DNA of 5,415 nucleotides from Planctomycetes bacterium RBG_16_41_13 (GTDB lineage Bacteria > Planctomycetota > Brocadiia > Brocadiales > Brocadiaceae), in the NCBI GenBank assembly GCA_001828295.1, contig MHYI01000212.1, forward strand, positions 1-5,415, written 5' to 3'. Under the pieces are notes generated by a model. That model did not search any database, was not told the origin of the DNA, and worked only from the letters and a program-made list of their open reading frames with translations. Position 1 is the first letter of the stretch; each line of letters begins with the position of its first letter. A program made the translations under genes and the position numbers. This document shows positions 1 through 5,415 of the stretch, piece after piece.

Positions 1-43
1 CTATTTTTTTTTGATGATATGATTTATTAATTATGTAATCCAT
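1..43 (-). CDS. possible 5' end of a further downstream gene (truncated by window edge)
   Basis: An ATG at 43-41 on the minus strand lies 2 bp after the ligase stop codon and opens 14 codons (MDYIINKSYHQKKI) that run off the window edge without a stop. The tight spacing is typical of translationally coupled operon genes and matches the short gaps upstream. No convincing Shine-Dalgarno sequence is visible, and 14 residues are too few to recognise a family. It may be only an intergenic ATG. Confidence 0.35.
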   Translation of the reverse strand, partial: MDYIINKSYHQKKI

Positions 44-45
44 TT

Positions 46-1578
46 TTAAGATTGTTTTAAGTCCACTTTCTTTATCTTCCCGCTCGATGTTTTAGGTAAT
101 GCTTCCAGAAATTCTACACGATGGGGCACCTTATATAATGGAAGCTGCTTGTGACAGTGGGCAAGCAGTTCTCTGTTAGTGCAGGAAAACTTATCCTTAA
201 GGACAATACATGCCTTAATGGCCTCTCCTAATATCTCATCCTCTACTCCGACAACAGCCACTTCATGAACAGCGCTATGCTCTAATAATATCTCTTCAAT
301 TTCCTTTGGAGATATGCGATGTGCTCCGCTCTTAATTATATCGCTTTTACGACTTACAATATAAATGAAACCTTCTTCATCAATCCTGGCCAGATCTCCT
401 GTCCAGAGCCCTTCTTTTCTAAGTACTTGCGCTGTCTTCTCAGGCTCTTTCCAGTATCCTGCCATAATATTTTCTCCTCGTGCGACAATTTCTCCAACCT
501 CCCCTTGTTTAACCGGGTAACCATCAGGAGTCAACACATCCAGAGTTACTCCAGGGATAGCCTTGCCTATAGAACCCCCTTTGCGTGATAGCTCATCCGG
601 TTCAAGATAGGACAGGCGAGCTGAGGCCTCAGTCTGACCATACATAATGTATATTGCAACATGAGGTAATATAGACTTTAACTCATGAGTAATCTTAGAT
701 GACATCGCCCCCCCTGCCTGGGTAATATACCTGAGATTCGGAAATTTATAATGTCGTATAGCCGAACGGTTCAGGAGGATCGCGAAAGTGGAGGGGACAC
801 CTGAAAACCCCGTAACTTCTTCCTTTATCATGTCCTCTATTATTTCATTTGGATAAAGAAATTCCTGGCGCACTACCAAGGTACCCCCTACTGCAATGTG
901 AGTAAGCAAGACAGAGTTGCCATATGAATAGAAAAATGGCAATACGGCCATAGCACGGTCATCTTCCGTGAGTTTCATGTATTTTATTACAGAACCAGTG
1001 TTTGATGACAGATTGGAATGACGCAGTACAACTGCACTGGCCTGTCCTGTAGTCCCTGAAGTATAAATTAGCTGGGCGATATCAGAGTCAGCAACATTTG
1101 GCAAGGGAATAGACTTCCCTGACCATAAGTCTAATACTTCATCGTAGTTAAAACATCTAAAGTGTGGGTTTTCAATAAGACCTGCCTTCCATCCAATGAT
1201 TGCAACAGCTTTAACTGAGGGGACTGAATCGGTGAGTGCAGACAGATATTTTATGAATTTTGCCTGGGATAGAACAGCAAACATCTCACAATTATTGAGT
1301 TGATACTCAAGTGTTCTAACAGATGTCTGGATATTTAAAGCAACGACTATTCCTCCCGCCATAAGAATCCCAAAATACGATTTGATGTATTCAGACGGGT
1401 TATCCATAAGAATTGCTACTCTATCGCCTTTTCTGAGACCAACATCCATAAGCCAGTTAGCTATAGAGAAAGATCCGGAAAATATTTCTTCGTATGTGAA
1501 AGTTTTGTCTTTATGTACTACAGCCTCTTTTTTTGGAAACCTTTCTGCAGACAGAATGAGATAGTTGTGTAGTAACAT
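46..1578 (-). CDS. AMP-forming acyl-CoA/acyl-ACP ligase (ANL superfamily) with altered P-loop
   Basis: A complete 510-residue adenylate-forming enzyme of normal family length. It activates a carboxylic acid as acyl-AMP and transfers it to a thiol, here most likely the adjacent carrier protein. Motifs in order: P-loop IYTSGTTG (171-178); substrate-pocket region PFFYSYGNSVLLTH (214-227); ITQAGGAMS (285-293); MYGQTEAS (312-319); WTGDLARIDEEGFIYIVSRKSDIIKSG (392-418) with the ATP-ribose aspartate and hinge; and the C-terminal PKTSSGKIKK (495-504), whose Lys501 is the expected adenylation lysine. The P-loop is unusual: TTG is followed by QASAVV where the family normally has xPKGVV, so the conserved lysine is a serine. 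The start LLHNYLILSAERFPKKEAVV resembles the opening of exosortase-A-associated ligases. It lies 24 bp after the carrier gene, with only a weak GGA-type ribosome site. The substrate could be a fatty, hydroxy or amino acid; the sequence does not decide. Confidence 0.93.
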   Translation of the reverse strand: MLLHNYLILSAERFPKKEAVVHKDKTFTYEEIFSGSFSIANWLMDVGLRKGDRVAILMDNPSEYIKSYFGILMAGGIVVALNIQTSVRTLEYQLNNCEMFAVLSQAKFIKYLSALTDSVPSVKAVAIIGWKAGLIENPHFRCFNYDEVLDLWSGKSIPLPNVADSDIAQLIYTSGTTGQASAVVLRHSNLSSNTGSVIKYMKLTEDDRAMAVLPFFYSYGNSVLLTHIAVGGTLVVRQEFLYPNEIIEDMIKEEVTGFSGVPSTFAILLNRSAIRHYKFPNLRYITQAGGAMSSKITHELKSILPHVAIYIMYGQTEASARLSYLEPDELSRKGGSIGKAIPGVTLDVLTPDGYPVKQGEVGEIVARGENIMAGYWKEPEKTAQVLRKEGLWTGDLARIDEEGFIYIVSRKSDIIKSGAHRISPKEIEEILLEHSAVHEVAVVGVEDEILGEAIKACIVLKDKFSCTNRELLAHCHKQLPLYKVPHRVEFLEALPKTSSGKIKKVDLKQS

Positions 1579-1602
1579 TTTTGAAATCCAAGCTAAGGTT
1601 AA

Positions 1603-1842
1603 TTAACCAGTTTTTCTTATTATAAAATCTGCCAGGCGATTGACACTGTCCAGGTTTTCCGGGATTAGTTCTACGTCATCAACTTGAAAACCGAACGTTT
1701 CTTCCATCCAATTTATGACTTCCAGTACGCCTGTGGAATCTATAATCCCTTTATCAAGAAATGAATCATCATTAACAAGTGCATTATTTTCAGCTTCAAA
1801 AAGAAAGTTCTCGAATATGAATTGCCGAATTTGTTCATGCAT
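1603..1842 (-). CDS. acyl carrier protein (phosphopantetheine attachment domain)
   Basis: A 79-residue acidic, helical carrier protein. The attachment motif is GIIDSTGVLEVI (32-43), with Ser36 as the predicted site for 4'-phosphopantetheine. The DST variant replaces the DSL of fatty-acid ACP and recalls DltC-like and polysaccharide-locus carrier proteins. Helix 2 continues through NWMEETFGFQVDD, and the ending ELIPENLDSVNRLADFI is typical of helices 3-4. The frame stays open upstream to 2037, but that extension overlaps the amidotransferase coding sequence and does not look like carrier protein. The ATG at 1842 has a Shine-Dalgarno sequence and gives the usual family length of about 80 residues. 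It is 37 bp after the amidotransferase stop and 24 bp before the ligase start, so it is almost certainly co-transcribed with both. It probably accepts the acyl group activated by that ligase and presents it to a transferase or to the amidotransferase. A phosphopantetheinyl transferase would have to be encoded elsewhere. Confidence 0.93.
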   Translation of the reverse strand: MHEQIRQFIFENFLFEAENNALVNDDSFLDKGIIDSTGVLEVINWMEETFGFQVDDVELIPENLDSVNRLADFIIRKTG

Positions 1843-1846
1843 AAGA

Positions 1847-1854
1847 CACCCTTT
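1847..1854 (-). promoter_or_regulatory. ribosome binding site that decides the carrier-protein start
   Basis: The minus-strand sequence AAAGGGTG ends 4 nt before the ATG at 1842-1840 (GGG to ATG spacing 6 nt). It supports initiation there rather than at upstream in-frame ATGs inside the amidotransferase gene, the farthest of which is at 2037. Confidence 0.6.
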
Positions 1855-1879
1855 CTGTTTAATTATATTAATGTATAAA

Positions 1880-3808
1880 CTAAGTTGCGAAATTCTCAAT
1901 AAACAGTCGGTGTAGAAGTTGTGTTGATAATATCCCCACCAAGGCCATGTTATCTTTAAAGCCGATGACCCTACCTCTTTTACATTTATTGATAAGGAAG
2001 CTGACAGGTTTTGGGTTGAAGTATCCATATTCCCCAATACACTCCTCTGTCATTAATTCTTCCATATAGTCATCTGCCTTCCCATTATGGAAAAAACTCT
2101 TACTATCCGGCGCCAAATAGGGCTGTTTATGCCGCTTAACAATCTCCTGAGGAAGGTAGGACTTCATACATTCCTTCAGGATATATTTTTCGTTTAACAC
2201 CTTTATCTTGAAATGGCCTGGAATCCTGGCACAAAATTCAACTACACGGTGGTCCAGGAAAGGATAGCGCCCCTCTATGGAGTTGCCCATTGAAACCCTG
2301 TCTCCCTGTGATGAGAGTATATAGCCTGGAAGAAGGCTCCGTGACTCGATATATTGAGCCCTGACAAGCACTGGCCATGTAGAGAACTCTTTAGGCAAAC
2401 ACATTGTGAGAGACTCCTCCGGAGTTTGACCGTTAATCCTCTCCCGCAATTCCTTAGAAAAAAATAGCTTATTCTTAGAAGCTGTCGCCCATCTGGGCCT
2501 GTGAGAAAACAAAATGTCTGATATATCAGATAAACCTTTATTGAAAAATGCCTCACGATAAACATTGGCCTGCCCTTGGAAAGCAGGTAAATATGGGTAT
2601 AACCTCTTAAGCAGCAATGGCCGATACCGTGAATCAGGAAATCGCGCACAGAATTCTCGAATCTTCGTCTCTTTAAATATATCGTAACCACCCAGTATCT
2701 CGTCAGCCCCCTCACCTGTCAACACCACTTTAATATTATTTTCCCGAACAAGTTTTGAAAGTAAAAACAATGGGGTTGGGGCCGTCCTTAGTATAGGTTT
2801 TTCCGCATGCCAAATCACCTTTGAAAAGTTACGACTTATATCATCATAACTGCATTTGACCTCATGATGTTCAGTTCCAAGTACCCTTACAATTTCTTTT
2901 TGATATATGCTTTCATCATAATCTTTATCCTCAAAAGCAACTGAGAATGTATGCAATGAACTGTTATTTAAGTAACGTATCAATGTTGTAATCACCGAGG
3001 AATCAATGCCTCCGCTTAAGTAGGCGCCTACAGGAACATCAGATCGAAGCCGCAGCCTTGTTGCATCAATGAGCAACTCCTTTAATCCTTCAATTGTATC
3101 TTCAAATGTTTCTTCGGTAAGATAGCCCGAAAAAACAATATCCCAGTATTGCTGAATTTGAATATTGCCATTTCTGATCCTCATATAATGACCTGGCGGC
3201 AACTCATAAACATCTTTAAAAGCTGTTCTGGGAGGAACAGTGCACCATATTGTAAATACTTGATCCAATGCTACAGGATCAATTTCCCGAGGAACTTCTC
3301 CGGCAGCAAAAATAGCCTTTATTTCTGAGGCAAAGTAAAAATTATTAAGAGTCTTTGTATAGAATAATGGAATAATACCCATTCGGTCTCTCGCCAGGAA
3401 TAACTCCTGAGTTTTTTCATCCCATATAGCAAATGCAAATTGTCCATTAAGATATTTAAGGCATTCCGTACCATAATCCTCGTAAAGGTGGATGATTACC
3501 TCAGTATCTGACTCGTTTGAGAATCTGTGGCCCTTTTTAATAAGATCCTGGCGGAGTTCAAGGTAATTAAATATCTCTCCATTAAAGGTAATCCAAACAG
3601 ACCCATCCTCATTTGACATAGGTTGCCGGCCACCGGTAAGATCAATAATACTTAACCTGAGGTGTCCTAACCCAATACGTTTTTTTTGATACAAACCTAT
3701 CCCGTCTGGGCCACGATATTTGATAACAGATAGCATCTTATTTAGAATATCAGATGTTTTATCAATCCCATTATCTTTAAGATGTAATATACCTGCTATA
3801 CCGCACAT
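1880..3808 (-). CDS. asnB: glutamine-dependent asparagine synthetase-family amidotransferase
   Basis: A complete 642-residue class II (Ntn) glutamine amidotransferase fused to an ATP-pyrophosphatase synthetase domain. The N-terminal MCGIAGI fixes the start, because Cys2 becomes the N-terminal nucleophile after methionine removal. The glutaminase pocket is intact: YRGPDG (31-36), Arg51 in RLSIIDL, NGEI (76-79), and Asp101 in SDTEV. The synthetase domain has the PP-loop SGGIDSS (265-271), TGEGADEILGGY (364-375) with the glutamate thought to act as base, and GDRVSMGNSIEGRYPFLDH (502-520). Glutamine should therefore be hydrolysed, ammonia channelled, and a carboxylate adenylated and amidated. At about 640 residues it is longer than E. 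coli AsnB (about 554) and close to the 'amidotransferase 1' type of exosortase-A/EPS loci and to O-antigen enzymes such as WbpS. Only 37 bp separate it from the carrier-protein gene. A role in amidating a glycan or acyl-chain carboxylate is favoured over ordinary asparagine synthesis, but the latter cannot be excluded. No strong Shine-Dalgarno sequence precedes the ATG. Confidence 0.95.
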   Translation of the reverse strand: MCGIAGILHLKDNGIDKTSDILNKMLSVIKYRGPDGIGLYQKKRIGLGHLRLSIIDLTGGRQPMSNEDGSVWITFNGEIFNYLELRQDLIKKGHRFSNESDTEVIIHLYEDYGTECLKYLNGQFAFAIWDEKTQELFLARDRMGIIPLFYTKTLNNFYFASEIKAIFAAGEVPREIDPVALDQVFTIWCTVPPRTAFKDVYELPPGHYMRIRNGNIQIQQYWDIVFSGYLTEETFEDTIEGLKELLIDATRLRLRSDVPVGAYLSGGIDSSVITTLIRYLNNSSLHTFSVAFEDKDYDESIYQKEIVRVLGTEHHEVKCSYDDISRNFSKVIWHAEKPILRTAPTPLFLLSKLVRENNIKVVLTGEGADEILGGYDIFKETKIREFCARFPDSRYRPLLLKRLYPYLPAFQGQANVYREAFFNKGLSDISDILFSHRPRWATASKNKLFFSKELRERINGQTPEESLTMCLPKEFSTWPVLVRAQYIESRSLLPGYILSSQGDRVSMGNSIEGRYPFLDHRVVEFCARIPGHFKIKVLNEKYILKECMKSYLPQEIVKRHKQPYLAPDSKSFFHNGKADDYMEELMTEECIGEYGYFNPKPVSFLINKCKRGRVIGFKDNMALVGILSTQLLHRLFIENFAT

Positions 3809-3887
3809 GAAGTTGCTCTGGATCTAACCTTTTTATGAACCAACTATCTCATCATTCTATTAACTCTTGTTTTTTTGGGGAGCTGGA

Positions 3888-3915
3888 ATTATCTACTTCT
3901 TTACGAGGTCGTCAA
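3888..3915 (-). promoter_or_regulatory. putative sigma70-type promoter upstream of the amidotransferase gene
   Basis: Read on the minus strand, TTGACG (3915-3910) and GATAAT (3893-3888) are separated by 16 bp. Each matches the -35 and -10 consensus at five of six positions. Transcription would start near 3880, leaving a leader of about 70 nt before the amidotransferase ATG. The site is in the longest intergenic gap of the window (127 bp), downstream of the dehydrogenase stop. This is motif matching by eye in AT-rich DNA, so a chance match is possible. Confidence 0.4.
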
Positions 3916-3935
3916 TTATAGTGTTATGCTATTTT

Positions 3936-4805
3936 TCAGAAGGACACAGACAGACCGGTCATTTCGAGGCTCACCTCCCACAGTCGTTTGGCTGCATTTT
4001 CATCGTAGGAGGCGTTTGATGAACGAACCGCTTTCAGGTTTGAAAAGTATTTACCGCTGACCCCTTCAACATCAGGAGATGTTGCCAGATAGACGCTCGT
4101 CTTAGCTCCTTCTATCGGCCCAATCAGATTTCTTGCCAGCAAATGTGCTGTCACATGCTTAGCCCAACTTATCCAGCCATTATTCTTACAGAATTTCGTA
4201 ATAACACCTCCAGGATGAACCGCATTCACTGTTACTACTGTCCCTTTTAAACGTCTTGCCAGTTCATAGGTAAAAAGAACATTAGCAAGTTTTGAATGCG
4301 CATAGGCCTGCTTCCCCATATATTCTTTCTTGAATTGTACATCATCAAATTTGATCATAGAACAACCCGCGTGTGCACTTGATGAAATATTGATGATGCG
4401 GGACGTTCCACTCGCTCTCAACGGCTCAATCATTAAATTTGTGAGCAAAAAATATGCAAGATGATTGAGCGCAAAGGTCATCTCATAACCATCTACTGCC
4501 TCTTGACGACATATAAACTTGGCTCCGGCATTATTTACTAAAACATCTAATCGCTGGTAGTTATTTTTAAATTCCTCTGCTAATCTATGAATCTCTTTTT
4601 GAGAGGACAAGTCAGCCAGCATGAATTTTACTAAGGAATTGCCGGTCTTGCTTTTAATTTTATTAACCATGTAAGCGCCCTTTTGGGGATTTCGACCAAC
4701 GACAATAACAGTAGCTCCACGTTGAGCTAATCCAATAGCCGTTGCCGCGCCTATTCCTGAAGTTGCGCCAGTAACCAAACAGATTTTTCCGGCCATGGGT
4801 TCCAT
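3936..4805 (-). CDS. SDR-family NAD(P)-dependent oxidoreductase, retinol dehydrogenase-like
   Basis: A complete 289-residue classical short-chain dehydrogenase. It has the Rossmann cofactor motif TGATSGIG (12-19), Arg38 just after the second beta strand (VVGRNP), which in this family favours NADP(H), ADLSS (64-68) contacting the adenine, NNAG (91-94), Asn114, the catalytic serine within INISSS (138-143), and the active site YAHSK (Tyr168, Lys172), then HPGGVITK (197-204). The C-terminal GKYF (251-254) and a RLWEVSLEMTGL-type ending resemble vertebrate RDH11-14 and many bacterial 'retinol dehydrogenase-like' proteins, whose real substrates are usually unknown carbonyls or alcohols. There is no signal peptide or obvious membrane anchor, so it is probably cytoplasmic. 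It lies 67 bp after the LhgO-like gene and 127 bp before the amidotransferase gene. All catalytic residues are present, so it should be active. The substrate is not predictable; a hydroxy/keto-acyl or lipid substrate would fit the neighbours. Confidence 0.93.
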   Translation of the reverse strand: MEPMAGKICLVTGATSGIGAATAIGLAQRGATVIVVGRNPQKGAYMVNKIKSKTGNSLVKFMLADLSSQKEIHRLAEEFKNNYQRLDVLVNNAGAKFICRQEAVDGYEMTFALNHLAYFLLTNLMIEPLRASGTSRIINISSSAHAGCSMIKFDDVQFKKEYMGKQAYAHSKLANVLFTYELARRLKGTVVTVNAVHPGGVITKFCKNNGWISWAKHVTAHLLARNLIGPIEGAKTSVYLATSPDVEGVSGKYFSNLKAVRSSNASYDENAAKRLWEVSLEMTGLSVSF

Positions 4806-4809
4806 GTTT

Positions 4810-4816
4810 TCCTTTT
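4810..4816 (-). promoter_or_regulatory. ribosome binding site of the short-chain dehydrogenase gene
   Basis: On the minus strand the sequence AAAAAGGAAAAC directly precedes the ATG at 4805-4803, giving an AAGGA core about 4-5 nt from the start codon. This is the clearest Shine-Dalgarno sequence in the window. It favours the first ATG over the in-frame ATG three codons later (4796-4794). Confidence 0.7.
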
Positions 4817-4872
4817 TATATCGTCATTCTATAACTGCTAAGAATAGATGCAATTCTGACACATATCTAATC

Positions 4873-5415
4873 TTACCTCCCCACATCAAAACAAGTTCCT
4901 TTTTTTTCAATTTCATCAACAATAAACTTGCTAAATGAGAAGGAACAAGTAAACGCAGGAGATACGGAATTTAGAATATGTACAGAATTTCCACCATACT
5001 CCAGAACAAAGTCCATAACTAATGACATCTTTTCTCTATCAAGAAGTTGGGCTCTGATTCCTGGTTGAATAAAATTGCCAAATTTTTCTTTTTCTATTTT
5101 TTTAACCAGAAGAGAGGCCTGATCTTTCAAATACCACCCGCAATATTTCTTAATTTCCTCTAAAGCAAGTCTTCGAAAATTAAATGAATTAAAGATAAAC
5201 AGTTTGGTTTCATAGAATAATGTTTCCATCATTTCATTGAAGTTAAAATTAGAAATTCCCTTATAGTTTTCTTTCCAGAAGGCAGGAATAGCCGTAGGGC
5301 CTATCTTAACCTTTCCATCTACACTCTTCGTAAAATGGACACCTAAGAATGGGTTTTGCAAATCAGGAACTGGGTAGATATGTTTTCCGATTAAATTATT
5401 ATCATTATATTGCAT
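4873..5415 (-). CDS. lhgO: L-2-hydroxyglutarate oxidase-like FAD-dependent oxidoreductase, C-terminal part (truncated by window edge)
   Basis: This is the C-terminal 180 residues of a DAO-fold flavoenzyme most like LhgO/L2HGDH, which oxidises L-2-hydroxyglutarate to 2-oxoglutarate. Family hallmarks are visible: IYPVPD at residues 13-18, followed by the PFLGVHFTKSVDGKVKIGP block (22-40) that lines the substrate pocket, GIRAQLLD (119-126), and a C-terminal VHILNSVSPAFTCSFSFSKFIVDEI-like segment (145-169) matching the family's LN-x-PSPA-T-S FAD-contacting end. Full-length members have about 400 residues and begin with a GxGxxG FAD motif, which is absent here, so the methionine at the very edge is probably internal and the gene continues beyond position 5415. 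The TAA stop lies 67 bp ahead of the dehydrogenase gene. Family membership is fairly clear. The exact substrate is less certain, since the enzyme sits among acyl-activation and amidotransferase genes and could oxidise a related 2-hydroxy acid. Confidence 0.85.
   Translation of the reverse strand: MQYNDNNLIGKHIYPVPDLQNPFLGVHFTKSVDGKVKIGPTAIPAFWKENYKGISNFNFNEMMETLFYETKLFIFNSFNFRRLALEEIKKYCGWYLKDQASLLVKKIEKEKFGNFIQPGIRAQLLDREKMSLVMDFVLEYGGNSVHILNSVSPAFTCSFSFSKFIVDEIEKKGTCFDVGR

Noticed and set aside
1..45. T-rich run at the window start as a terminator tail
   Set aside because: The T-run is on the plus strand, so it is an A-run in the direction of transcription. No stem precedes it in the minus-strand sense.
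319..588. Plus-strand open frame of 89 codons inside the ligase gene
   Set aside because: It is antisense to a complete, motif-bearing ligase gene. The translated sequence has no recognisable domain and no ribosome site. It is a shadow frame.
1855..1879. TATAAT-like hexamer and a 5-bp TTAAT/ATTAA inverted repeat in the gap before the carrier-protein gene
   Set aside because: The gap is very AT-rich, so such matches are expected by chance. The -35 candidate 17 bp upstream (TCGCAA) is poor, and the 37-bp spacing suggests simple co-transcription.
1382..1915. Two short plus-strand open frames (1382-1564 and 1715-1915)
   Set aside because: They are antisense to the ligase and to the carrier protein plus amidotransferase end. 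They are short and featureless, and all good genes here are on the other strand.
2275..2715. Minus-strand open frame of 146 codons in another frame of the amidotransferase gene
   Set aside because: It lies wholly within the conserved synthetase domain coding region. Its composition is unlike a real protein (Arg/Leu/Cys-rich) and no motif is seen.
3875..4060. Plus-strand open frame of 61 codons spanning the end of the dehydrogenase gene and the gap
   Set aside because: It mostly overlaps the dehydrogenase coding region in antisense, has no similarity to anything I recognise, and lacks a convincing ribosome site.
4836..4860. Small inverted repeat (AGAAT ... ATTCT) in the gap between the LhgO-like gene and the dehydrogenase
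   Set aside because: It is only a 5-bp AT-rich stem with no following T-tract on the coding strand, so it is not a credible terminator. A TAGAAT -10-like hexamer nearby has only a poor -35 partner (TTGCAT), too weak to call a promoter.

Overview
The window is a compact bacterial gene block with every recognisable gene on the minus strand, so it reads from position 5415 down to 1. Base composition is moderately AT-rich (roughly 40% GC by eye). Gene starts are ATG with modest Shine-Dalgarno sequences. Nothing fixes the taxon. The combination of an AsnB-type amidotransferase, a small acyl carrier protein and an AMP-forming acyl ligase is familiar from surface-polysaccharide and exosortase-linked loci of Gram-negative environmental bacteria (Proteobacteria, Planctomycetes and relatives); that placement is inference.

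Layout in transcription order: (1) the C-terminal 180 residues of an FAD-dependent L-2-hydroxyglutarate oxidase-like enzyme, cut by the window edge (5415-4873); (2) a complete retinol-dehydrogenase-like short-chain dehydrogenase (4805-3936); (3) a 127-bp gap carrying a plausible sigma70-type promoter; (4) a complete 642-residue glutamine-dependent asparagine synthetase-family amidotransferase (3808-1880); (5) a 79-residue carrier protein with a phosphopantetheine-type serine (1842-1603); (6) a 510-residue AMP-forming acyl-CoA/acyl-ACP ligase (1578-46); (7) perhaps the first 14 codons of another gene starting at position 43. The gaps are 67, 127, 37, 24 and 2 bp, so genes 4-6 look like one transcription unit, with the two upstream genes either in it or just ahead of it.

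Functional reading: the ligase can adenylate a carboxylic acid and load it onto the carrier protein, while the AsnB-family enzyme can make an amide from a carboxylate using glutamine-derived ammonia. The two redox enzymes could prepare or tailor a hydroxy/keto acid. Together they look like a pathway that makes an unusual acyl or amide decoration, most likely for a cell-surface glycan or lipid. The substrate cannot be read from this window. The most notable sequence oddity is the ligase's P-loop: the usual TSGTTGxPKG signature reads TSGTTGQASA, losing the conserved lysine, although the other catalytic motifs are intact. No RNA genes, mobile elements, CRISPR arrays or long repeats were seen, and no stretch over 300 bp lacks a gene.
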